Under the pieces are notes generated by a model that was not told the origin of the DNA, made no database searches, and saw nothing but the letters and a program-made list of their open reading frames with translations. Source: Hormiphora californensis (taxonomy: Eukaryota > Ctenophora > Tentaculata > Cydippida > Pleurobrachiidae). From it: a stretch of DNA of 64,000 bases. Of this stretch, positions 37,434-49,800 are shown one piece after another. Both the position numbers and the translations under genes were made by a program. The DNA is taken from NCBI GenBank assembly GCA_020137815.1, contig CM035359.1, positions 5,835,179 through 5,899,178 on the forward strand, read 5' to 3'. The stretch's first letter is position 1; each line of letters starts with the position of its first letter.

Positions 37434-39345
37434 ATTTTTTTTTTGTTTTTTGTTTTTTTTTTTTTGTTGTTTTTTTTTTTTTTTTTTGGTTTTTTTTTTT
37501 TTTGTTTTTTTTTTGTTTTTTTTTGTTTTTTTGTTGTTTTTTTGTTTTTTTTTAATTTTTTTTTGTTGTTTTTTTTTTTGCTTTTTTTTTTTTGCTTTTT
37601 TTTCTTTTCTTTCTTCTTTTATCAATAAATTAGGTCATCAATAAATTATCTCTACAATTCGTCTACAAAGAAACAGCCCTGGGTACGCCCAAAAAAATTA
37701 AAACTCATATAAAAATAGAAACTTCCATCCCGTAACAAATATATAAAAACCACTTAGATCACACTTATAAAAAGACACACATACACACATATACTGGAAA
37801 CAAATGAGTCTGAAAACAGCCCGGGGTTTTGAAAAAAACTCATCACAAAAAAGAGGCAGGCAGGCAAGCATTAACAAATAAATATAAAACGCTTTAGAAC
37901 ACACTAGAGAAAAAGCACTCGAACACTTGGAGAAAACGCTCTAAGACCTCAGTACTCAAAAAACACTGGAAACACTTGACTTAGAAACACACTCAGAAAT
38001 ACACAAAAAAACACACAATTGTCTGATGAGTCTCTTTTGGATTTTGATAACCGATTTTTTAGAGGTCATATGACTCTTTGAAGAAATGAGTTTTTAGGCT
38101 GGATCGGAAGGCCGAGGTGGAGGATGTTTCACGGAGGGAGCGGGGAGAGGAGAGAGTTCCATTATGGCTGGAGCAGCGACACTAAAGGCTCCGCTTGAAG
38201 ATTTGTACCTTGTGTGCCGTTTTTTCGAGGATAGTAGCATCATGGTCTGCCCGGAGTGATTTCGGCTTTTTTCTGCCTTATCTGGAAGTAGTGAAGCCGT
38301 AGATTTGGGAGCACGGTCATTAATGATCTTGTGTGTCATCAGGCAGAGTTTGAAGTTGACACGCTGCTCAATGGGTAGGAAATGGAGCCTTTGGCGAAGT
38401 GCAGTTGTACCTCGGTATGTGTGTTTGGAGAAAAACGAATCTTACCGCAGAGTTCTGGACTTTTTGTAACCGGCTGAGGTCTTTTGCAGAGAGACCTTTT
38501 AGGAGTCCGTTGCAATAGTCAAGATGAGAATGGATGAGAGTATTTACTAGCTGGGTCTTCAGCTTCCGTGACAGTTTGGATCCTATCTTCCAAAGATTTA
38601 GCAAGGCAACATTGCAGGAGCGGACAACTTTGGATACGTGAGCAGAGAAGGTTAGTTCGGGATCCAACATCACTCCGAGGTTCCTTACACTTGTTGTGGG
38701 TACAGTGGGTTGTTCGTTTTCAAGGGTTTGGATAGAAGTTGGATTTGGCAGCTTGTCATTTCTGTTTCTCAGGAACATTACTTCTGTCTTCGAGGGATTC
38801 AGACAGAGGAAGTTCTGTGACATCCACGTTTTAATATGGTACAGACATGCTTGTAGGGTTTTCTCAAGGTTGGCTAGGTTATCGTTCGAGAAGGCCGCAT
38901 AGAGCTGCATGTCGTCGGCATACAATTCGATCTCGAGGCCATGATGTCTTGCAATAGCTTCGAGTTCCTTGGTATAGAGGATGAAAAGTAGCGGTCCTAG
39001 TATGGAGCCCTGTGGGACTCCTATTTCGATGGTCAGCGAGGTAGATGTTACGTTGCCAATCTTGGTTTTTGTCTTCCGTCCGGTAAGGTAGCTTTTGAAC
39101 CAAGTTAGTGCCATTCCAGTGACTCCATAATGGTGTTCAAGCTTGTTTAGAAGTGTGGGATGGTGAATGGTATCAAAAGCGGCGCTTAGGTCCAGCAATA
39201 CTAAGACCGCTTTCGATTTCTTGTCCGTTATGAGAAGGAGATCGTTAACAACCTTGAGAAGTGCAGTTTCGGTGCTGTGGTTTGGCCTATAAGCCGATTG
39301 GGCATCTGGTAGCAGGTTGTTATCTTCAAGATGTTTCGACAATAA
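37434..39345 (-). mobile_element. 5'-truncated LINE (CR1/L2-like) with long poly(A)-like tail
   Basis: Reverse-transcriptase coding part at 39342-38094, a 3' UTR of about 470 bp, and a 185-bp T-rich tract at 37434-37620 that is an A-rich tail on the element strand. The 5' end is cut inside the RT, as is usual for incomplete target-primed insertion. The endonuclease and ORF1 are absent. Confidence 0.8.
38094..39342 (-). pseudogene. LINE reverse transcriptase, truncated and frameshifted
   Basis: Starts inside the RT (SKHLEDNNLLPDAQSAYR). It contains motif A (VLVLLDLSAAFDTIHH), motif B (GVPQGSILGPLLFILY), the catalytic ELYADDMQLY, and the downstream LGVMLDPELTFSAHV. The frame shifts at about 38420-38440, near a T run, after QNSAVRFVF. 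In the next frame it continues HTYRGTTALRQRLHFLPIEQ and on to MTHKIINDRAPKS, ending at 38094. It cannot act alone because the endonuclease is missing. Confidence 0.9.
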
Positions 39346-40853
39346 ATATTAACGGATTGGAGCATATCCTTATTAGGTAAGGCAATTTATAGGTCTTTGT
39401 CCTCATGAAGTACATAACACGGAAGGAAGTAAGTACTCTATTCAAATCAACTCAATACTCATAACAATTTTCTTTGGGTTTTCCCTAACTGAGAGTCGGC
39501 CATATTGGATTTGAGTCGAACCAGTGGAAATCGAATGATATTTTTTCCAGAATCATTTGAAATTGGTGCGCGGCTCACTTTAACACATGCGCGTTAGCAA
39601 TATTAAATAGTGTGCGCGGCTCTACATTTGCGCGTGCAAAAGTGATCGATTTCCAAAATTGAAAAGAGAGTCATCAAATTCATGTCAAATGCTACCAATT
39701 CCCAAAATTTGGTGATTGGAGGACCTCCGGAACATGGTCAAAATGACTTGGGACAGGATCCTGTACATGCGCGGTGTTCCCTCCTTATCCCTGTTCTGCG
39801 CCACGCGCAGCGCGGGATAAGGCAGCGCTTTTCAACTCAGTCGTTACACCCAGAGCGGCGCGTGCTGCGCACAGTGGCTTTTTCCAAGAAAATATTGGAT
39901 TGTGTGCTGCACAATTGACAAAATTGAGCGCTGCGGCGAAAAAAGTTTCCGAAAACGCTGCAAATCGAGTGCGAAAGACGCAGTCGTTACACCCAGAGCG
40001 GCGCGGGCGCTCTGGGTGTAACGACTGAGTAAAGACTGTGTAAACGCTGTGTAAATACTGAACTTTTTTAGGGATCCCTATAAGGCAGCGCTTTTCAAAA
40101 AAAAACTGGGCTGGAAAAACTTTTTATTTTGACCACTAAATTTTATAAAAAATCACGCGCGCGTATCAATTCTTTTTCTAAAGCGCCGCGCAAAGTAAGA
40201 TATGCAATACCCGCGCTCTCCGTGATTTATAATCGCACGATGCCAGGGTGGCGGGTGCCCTGAATCCTGATAATATGAACGATCTCTCATTATCATAACT
40301 ATAAGGCTCAGATCCGAAAGAATAAACGTGCGGTGATTCCTTTTATTCATTTAGTTTTCCAAGTTCACCAAAATAACATACAGCACAAGAAAAACCCGTC
40401 CACAGAAGTATAACTACAAATCAAACCATGTCGTACAGTAATAACCACGGCCACTAATATAATAATAATACTGAGAGTGTGAATCTGAGGGACCATAACC
40501 ATATATGGCCATACTAATTACTACATAATAAGAAACACACAGAATAATAATACCCATAAAATCAGAAGAAAAAACGTAACCTGTAGATCTGAATAACTGT
40601 TTTAATAACCTAACATCTAAATTAAAATATCTAGGGGACTGGTGGCAATAATAAAATGTATAGAACATCTGATCCTAATTCAATCAGTATCACATTTGTA
40701 GTTTGGTGTGATTATGTAGTCATAAAGGGTACTTTAATTGACATTCCCGGACAAATATGATTCCATGTCTTACACAAAACACATAATAATAGTCTCTCTC
40801 TGACTCTCTGAAATACCCACTTCCAGTTCCAAATCCAACTCCCAATGTCCTAA
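39346..40853. other. Non-genic region with GC-rich hairpins
   Basis: Holds repeated pieces of a probable unnamed element. CAGTCGTTACACCCAGAGCG occurs at 39838 and 39981, and the second copy forms a 47-bp hairpin (39981-40027). AAGGCAGCGCTTTTCAA occurs twice (39819, 40082). No coding evidence. The SLC37 3' UTR should extend into the upper end. Confidence 0.55.
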
Positions 40854-43800
40854 TTAGTCCCACGATCTGCAGAAAGTTGATCAATACATCAGTCTTGTAG
40901 TTGTTCACTTGTTGAGAAGACTCAACAAGATCAGTCGCTGTGTGCACGTATACTCCGTATCAACTCCTTTCTCACTCTGAGACGTTAGGAATAATGTTAG
41001 AATTTTAATAAAAAGGGGAACAGTGATAATTACAAAGTGCTGTGACGCAAACACAAAATTAGCACATGTATAAATCTATTTTGTCAATTGTCGCCTGAAT
41101 TTTGGCACGAGTAACAATTTGGGTGGAGAGATACTAGAAACGTGAGGTTTTGGGTGATAATTTAAAACTTTAAAAATAACTTTCAAGTGAAAATAACTCA
41201 AATTTGACCTGTACAGTTAAATAGTGTTTAAATTTGAAATTTAACTGTGACTGTGAAATTAGCTTCTCGCAAATTATACCGACATCAATATGTGTCTGAA
41301 CATTATTGATGGTCCTTGTCTGAACATGTAGATCAAGAACGTTTAAAATGTCTTTACATGCGAACTGCAGCACAGCATGTATGTTATGTGAGGTGTACGG
41401 CTCCCATCTCATGAATATATTGTTATGTGATGCGTCAAATCATTTGCTAGTGCTATCGTTTGATATGAAATGCATTGTTATTTGTCTTATAAACTGGGAG
41501 ATTTGCAATCGAAATAATTTAGTATTTTTAATTTACAATTTAATGAACGAAACCTGTTTAAACACGAGCCATAGTTAAGCAAATGTACAAAAACGTTCGG
41601 GCTACTAGGTCAGTACAGCAGCGCCCAGCGATTGCATTGTTCGACCCTCTCCGCGCACCAAGGGGTAGCTTAGAACAACCCAGCGGTCAGAGTTATAAAT
41701 AGCACAAAATGCTGTATACAGTCGAACCCCGATTTACCGGGATGCTCGGGTGAAAGGGGTTTCCCAGTAAATCGGGGTCCGACTGTATATAGAAACAGAA
41801 ATATTAAATTAAAATGTCTCAGAGTTTTATATTGTTAAGCACGTTTTCCGATTATTGAGTAGGAGATATTTTCTTTCGCATCTGATCCACGATTTAGTTG
41901 TAGGTACTCCGTACTGAAATAATGAGCCATGGGGTCAGCAGGGAGCCATGTGAGGTGGAAAAGGGGTCAGCAGGCGGATTGGGCCCAGGGCCATGGGTCA
42001 GCAGGCAGAGTGGGACTGGGGGAGAGAGACTGTTTGGAGAGGTCAGCGTATAATGGGCGATAAAAGACAGCGCTTCAAGAATCAATAGCTTGCTGGGCCA
42101 GAGTGTTGCTACACAGGCAGAAGAAGGATAGATGCAAGGAAATGCTATAAAAGCTGAAAAGATCAAATAGTTGCATAAAAAGAGAGCATGCAGCAGATAA
42201 TATGCAAAAGATTGTATAATTATTAGGATTGTATAATTATTACAATGACGTATTTAATGCGTATATTATGTAGAACAACAGCGCTGCAGATTAATATACT
42301 CAATTAAGTTGTGAGATTATAACGGATAGCGATTGCAATACGTCATGCATCACAATTAAACTGATAAAGTAAATAAAGTTGTAACTTTGAGTTTGACTGA
42401 GATTACGAGAATTACAAGAAGGTACATTGTCATTAGAACGGATACATTAATTAGTAATTTATTACTTGATCACATGATAATGTATTCGCATAATCATTTT
42501 ACAAACACACACATGACATGTTTGGTACCCTGATATTTGGTCGGTTTATAAGTGTATCTTACAAGGGATGATAAGAGCTGCATAGAGAGAAAACACGTGT
42601 TATGACCCGTGAAAAGATCCCATAAAATGGAAAGTTTGATCAATAAACAGAGTCGCCCCATGCACGCATTGATGACTTTAAAATGGAAAAATATGCTCCA
42701 ATAAAAACGTGCTAAACCCAGCACTATATTAATTACAATCCCCACCCTACTTACATTCTCGCTCGAGTCGTCCTTATTTCCTTGGCCATTAGTCGTAACA
42801 AACACTGAGAGATAATATATGCATGTCAGCTGTAACATACCAAACCATCATTATACACGCATTAGACCTTAGTTATTACACTTACTAGATAATTACACTG
42901 TTTTTACCTGCTGTTTGATCCTATAAACTCTCTTTAGTTAACGATGTCACTCTTTAGTATAATTCTATTAGAATTTCTAATTCTACCGATAACCGAGCCT
43001 ATAATTTTGTATAAACCAATCTAGTTCACCCACTCCCAGACTTACCACTGCGGCAGCTGCAGCCGAGGCCATCAATACATAGAATACCGTCTCAAATGTT
43101 TTGGGCCCTGACTGAAAGGAGGGGGGGGGGTGTTAGGAAAATAACAAAGGATGCACGTGGCAATATCAAGTCGAACTCGAAGGAGTATGCTGTATGAAAT
43201 TATGGTTGTGGTTTTTAGAAATCTCAGCTATTTGTGGTAGAATGACGGATGGCTTCAAAGTGTAGAGAGCTATAATTTGATAATTTTACCAGTACAGTCA
43301 TGTCTCAATTTGTTAATGTTCCAGTTGTTATTGAATTCTCCTACATGTATCCGTCACTTTATGTTACACTGCTCCTTCATAAAACACGAAACTTACCCTT
43401 TCTGTTACACTGCTCCTTCATAAAACAAGACACTTACCGTTTTTGTTACACTGCTCCTTCATAAAACAAGACACTTACCGTTTTTGTTACACTGCTCCTT
43501 CATAAAACACAACACTTACCCTTTCTGTTACACTGTTCTTTCATAACACACGACACTTACCCTTTCTGTTACACTGCTCCTTTATAAAACACAACACTCA
43601 CCCGGCCACTGATGAGCACACTAGTGATGTAAGGTCCTACTGTTGCTCCAATGGATCCCGTTCCATCGATAATAGCCGAAACGGTAGCCAGCGCTTGAGA
43701 GTTCCCCCTAACGTGCTCGCTTGTACCCTGTTTGAGTTTGATATAACACACATATAAACGTCTGTCAACCTTTCGGATCACAGAAAATCAAGAATACAGA

Positions 43801-46800
43801 ACTCTGCAGACAGATTTCTAGGAAGGATTAATATCTAAATTCCCAGAATGTTGCACTCACCAAGTCAGCACTGACGGCCGTTGTAATTAGAGCGTAGGGT
43901 CCGTTTGAGAAAAACCCGAGTACAGCCATCATTACCAGTTGGGCTGAGAAGGAGATGGTTCCGTATGTGTAGTAGATGTAGAGCTGAGGAAGGGTGGAGG
44001 TTAGGGAGGGCGGAGGTTAGAAAGGGCACATTGTTATGATTTTGGATATGATGAAGACTCGATCTTGTCTCCCTATCTATCATCCACCCTCAACTTAATT
44101 AGGGTTGGGGTTAGACAAGGCAAAGATTATGTTTGTAGCCTCTAATGCTCACACGAATGACCCATATGCATATATAATCTTGATGATTGGATAGCACCAG
44201 GAGGTAGCACTCTAGATTGAGCTGTGTGTACACTCCGACATATGAACAATATAAGATTAAATGAACAGACAATTGGGATCTCTCTCTCTCTCTCTCCCTC
44301 TTTCTCTCCCCCATCTCTCTCCCCTTCTCTCCCTCTCTCTCCCATCTCTCTCCCTCTCTCTCTCTCTCCCCATCTCTCTCCCTTTCTCTCCCTCTTTCTC
44401 CCAATTTCAATGCTCCAGACATGTGCAGTTACTCTGATTTGCTTTCTACTCGCCTACTGCGAATGTTTCGTTGTGAACAGTTAGAACTTGCCTAGCTCGA
44501 CCCCCCTTTTCGCGAGCTCCACCTCTTTTACAAATAAAGTCAGATCTTGATTCCTTATTCGTTCCTTCTTCCCCCTTTTAGAGGCCTTTTAATCGATCCA
44601 ATAAATGGATGCTACTCATATAATTATATTCCTCATTTCCCAAGCCTAAGTTTTACCACAACTAGTAGATACCGTAAGTTGGGGTAACTTTGTACCACTT
44701 TTTAGCATTCTCCTAAAATAACTCCTTGCCAGAACCACACTCGAAAATTTTTGAACCAAATAATCCCGTTCCAGACCTAGTACACCAGATATAACTAGTG
44801 AAATTTTTGGTCCCCTCTCATTTAATTACATTAATTAGCGTGTATTTTAGTGTAAGTGGGGTTTTAGGGCATGGGGTAACTTTGGAATGAGGGTGGGGTA
44901 ACTTTGGACACCCGTCCAAAGTTACCCCACGATAGTAATATTATATAATATATATATATATATATATATAATATATAATATTGGAACAATATACAATATA
45001 TAATATATAATATTGGAACAAACATAAATCCGAACATTTTGCAATGATAAATAAATGAACCTAAAATGTTTAAATGGGGTTTAAATGGGTCAATAAATTA
45101 AAAAAGAACAATAGGGTTAGCCAAACGCCCCATGATTTAAAAAACATTTGTTGATGTCGGCTCAACTTTTTTGGGTGTGAGGAATGATGAAACTAGCCAC
45201 CAAATAAAATTTCAGCTCAATCGGACTTGATTTAGAGGTTGCCACATCCGACCTGAAACCCATCAAACTTCAGTAATTTGGGGTCCCTCATCCATCCTGT
45301 AGTTTGGTAGATGGTATTGGCCCTATAGTTCTTTTTGCTGAATTGGATAGACAGGAAGTGGTCTACTTATAATGGGTACTGGCTAAATAAAGGAGTTTTG
45401 GTACCTGTGCTCCTGCATAGATTGTCTACAAGAACTAGAACACTCGCCTAGAGATCCAATACCATCTAACAAGCTACAGGATGGATGAGGAACCCCAAAT
45501 TATTGAAGTTTGATGGGTTTCAGGCCGGATTTCTGTGATTTAGCTCCATAAAATAGTTCAAATCGTAGTTTTTTTTTCACTAACCTATCGAATAGATGGA
45601 TGGAAATGGGCGTGGAGTGGGCTGAATCTAGGTTATATGGCCCTAAACAATTCAGAGAGGGTCTAAGGCAACTCTACAGACATCAAAAATTCCAAACCTG
45701 TAGTGTGGGGTAACTTTGGCACCCCGTCCAAAGTTACCCCAAAATTCAAAAAATGGTGGGGTAACATTTGCCACCCCTATTAGTCTTAATTAAAGTAATT
45801 GATCGGGTTTGAAAAATGGTGCCCCGAATTATTTGATCGAAACCCTTCCACTCTATGGAGCAAACTTGATTCGGTCATTAGCCCGGTCAAATCTATGGTA
45901 CCCATTTTGACTTGAACATTTTAAGCGATTTTGACATCAATTATGTTTGCCCCTAATTAGGAGCTAATTAGCATAGAATTGAAAAAAATAATTGTACCGT
46001 TAGTTAGACATTTGTAGGTCAATTACTTGTACACCCCAAAATTATGCCAAATCTGTCGTTATCTGTTGGTAATTTTGGGCTAAAGCCAAATTTTGAAAGT
46101 GTCCAAAGTTACCCTGCAAAACAAAGTTACCCCAGATTACGGTACTTACTAGTGGTACAGAGACGCACTGAAAGACGATGCACACAATAGCATTACATCC
46201 AGTTTTATCAGCTAATAATCCACAAAATATTGATCCTAGAATACCTGAGTGGAGGGGGTATTGGAGTGAAATTTGAGGGTTTAAATTCTGTTGATTTGTT
46301 AATAATAGTTAGTAAAATATTTTATGAACTATATAGTGGTCTGCTTGAAATCTTTATTACTCTTACCTCCAATATCAAATAACGTAGCGATGTCTCCACT
46401 TTTACTAGCGTCGTATACCTTGCCTCCGATCTCTAGAGATAGTGAGATAAAATAGAGAAATGAGGGGAGGTAAGAACTGAAATTGTTTTTTTTTCCGTGA
46501 TTTTATGAACCACGCACAATGAGTCGTTCATGGTTATTGGAGATAACTTACTGATTGTGTGGATATACTGGGGTAGACAGAAAAGGAAGGTGTAACAGAC
46601 CAACTTTGCGAAAAACAATGCCGATGCAAACTCTAGAACACCCTGAAAACATGGAAATTTGTGGTGAATCTGTCACGATTCAATTTCACCAAAATAGTTG
46701 AGGGAAAAAAAGATGATTCAGGCCGAGGTTCACGGTATTATATCTATATCGTGGTTTGTGTACTTACAGGTATCCTGAGAGCGTCCCAGAATGAGATGCC

Positions 46801-49800
46801 AGGAATACTGTTAGGATCTCTCATATCTATCTCCTCATCATCTGAGTCAAAACTAAGGAGAGAGAGAATAGGTTTACAGAATGGTGTAATTTAATATTGC
46901 ATGAGTCATTTGAGTATAAAATAGTGAGATGTTTGATCTAATTAGCTATGAGCTGACTGAAAGTTACGTGTTCTTACTGTGTGCTAGTGTTTTGTAGGGA
47001 TCTCACTAGCCTCTCCTCATCCTCCTCACGTCTCAACTGGGAGGGTGGTGCAAGACCGACAGCCTGGGGTGCTGGGGGGGGGGGGGGGGGGGTGGAGAAG
47101 TGTATCAGGGGATGTATGTTTTCGTAGGTAGAGTAATGTGACAAATCTTGGAACTTAGATTCTACTAAAATTGAACCAGTACTAAACCTAAAACTTCTGT
47201 ATACTACTTCAGAGTGAAAGTTTTTGAGACTCACTGGTAGGTAGAAATAGAAAGACAATAACGCCCAGTCCACCTATTACGATTGCTGGGAAGATGAAGG
47301 ATAGGCCCCTGAAATATATTGGATTTTGGTAAGGGTCGGTGTCACGATCAGGGGTTTTTTTTTTAAACCCCCTTTTTAACCCCCCTTTTGGTCCCTTTTT
47401 CCCCTTTTCCAAAAAACCCCTTTTGACTTAAAATAATTTTGGGGTTAATTTTTTTAATTTAAAATTTTCCCGGGTTTTTTGGGGGGAGTAAAAAACCCCC
47501 CCCAAGTATCAAACCCGAAAAATTTTTTTAAAGGGGGGCTCCCAAAAAAATTAGAAAAAACCCGGGACCAGGAATGAAAGTTTAAAAAAATTTGATGGCA
47601 AAAAATTTATTAACAACTCCTTTTTCTCCCCCCCCCCCCCGGGGGGGGGGGGGCCCCCCCCGGGGGGGGGGGGGGGGGGGGTTTTAAAGGGGGGGGGGGG
47701 GCCCCCTTTTTTTAAAAAAAAAAAAAAAAAAAAGAGAGAAAGGGAAAAAAAGGGGGGGGGGGGGGGAATGGAAAAGGGGGGGGGGTTTTGGGAGAAGGGG
47801 GGACCGGGGGGGGGGGGGTGGGGGGGGGCGGGGAGGAAAAACCCCCCCAAAAAAAATAAAAAAAAAAAAAAAAAAAAAAGGGGGGGATTTTTTTTTTGGG
47901 GGGGGGAACAAAAGTTTTTTTCCCCCCAAATTTTTGGGGGGGGGGTTTTCCCCCCCAAAAAAGACAAAAAATTGTAAAGGGGTTTTGTTTTTTTTTATTT
48001 TATTGGAAGTTTTAAAAAAAATGGGGAAAAAATTTTTTTTTTGGGGGTTTTCTTTTTTTTTTTTTTTTTTTTAAAAATAAAATTTAAAAAAAATTTTTTT
48101 CCAAAACCCTAAACGTCCGGAATTTTCCCCTTTAAAAAAACCCTTTCCCCACTTTATTTTTCCTTTTTCTTCCTTTTTCCCCCTTTTTCTAGAGTTGTTC
48201 TCTTCTAACAACCCCCCCCCATCGCACCATTGTACCCGGGTTGTGAGTTGTGATTATAACACACATATCAACGTCTGTCAACCTTTCGGATCACAGAAAA
48301 TCAACGAAATACAGAACTCTGCGGCCAGATATTTCTAGAAGGATGATACTACTAATTCCTCAGAATAGTTGCACCACCAAGTCCGCACGCGAGGGCCGTT
48401 GTTGATTAGAGCTGTGGTTCCATTTAGAAAAACACCTATTACAGGCCATCCATTACCTAGTTGGGGCCTAGAAGGAGCATGGTTCCCGTATGTGTAGTAG
48501 ATTAGAGATGAGAACGACGGAAGTTAGGGAGGGCGGAGGTTAGGTAGGGTGCAGGAGGTTAGGTAGGGTGCAGGAGGTTAGGGAGGGCGGAGGTTTATAG
48601 GGAGCGTGGAGGTTAGGGAGGGTCGAGGTTATGATTTTAGATATGGTGAAGACTCCGGTCTTGTCTCCCTATCTATCCTCCACCCTCAACTTAATTAGGG
48701 TTGCGTTCTAAAGAGAGTCCGACGAGGCAAAGATTATGTTTGAGCCTCCCATGACCCTATATAATCTTGATGATTGGATGTCACCAGGAGGGGTAGCAAC
48801 TGACTAGATTGAGTCTGAAGTGTAACACACCGCATATGAACACATTTATGATTTGACTGAACAAGACAATTGGGATCTCTCTCTCTACTCTCTCCTCTTT
48901 CTCTCCCCATCTCTTGGCCCCTATTACATCCCTCTCATCTCCCATCTCTCTCCTACTACTCTCTACTCTCTCCCCCCATCTCTCTCCCTTTCCTTCCCTC
49001 TTTCATCCCAATTTCAATGCTCCAGACATGTGGCACTACTCTGATTGCTTTATGTTTTCTATTTTATCGCCTACTGCGATGTTTCGTTGTGAACAGTTGA
49101 ACTTGCCCTAGCTCTACCACCCCTTTTCGCGAGCTCCACCTCTTTTACAAATAAAGCAGTCTTGATTCCTTATTCGTTCCTTCTCGCCCCTTTTAGAGGC
49201 CTTTAATCGATTCCATAATAATGGATGCTACTCATATAATTATATTCCTCAATTTTCCCAAGGCTAATTTTTAACCACAACTAGTAGATACAGTAAGTTG
49301 GGATACTTGTACCACTTTTTAGCATTCTCTAAAATAAATAACCTCTGCCAGAACCACACTCGAAAATTTTGAACCATAATCCCCGTCCAGACCTAGTAAC
49401 ACCAGATATAACTAGGAAAGTTTTGGTCCCCCATCATTTAATTACATTAATTAGCGTTATTTTAGGTAAGTGCGGGGGGTTTTAGGGCATGCGGGTTAAC
49501 TTTGGAATGAGGGTGGGGGTAACTTTGGACACCCTCCAAAGTTTACCCCACGATGTAATATTATATAATATAATAGATATATATATATAATGATATAATA
49601 TTGGACAATATACCAATAATAATAATAATATTGGAACAAAATAAATCCCGAAACATTTTGCAATGATAAAATAAATGAACCTAAAATGTTTAAATGGGGG
49701 TTTTAAAATGGTTCAATAAATTAAAAAAAGAACAATAGGGTTAGCCAAGCCCCATGATTTAAAAACATTTGTTGTGTACGGCTCAACTTTTTGGGTGTGA

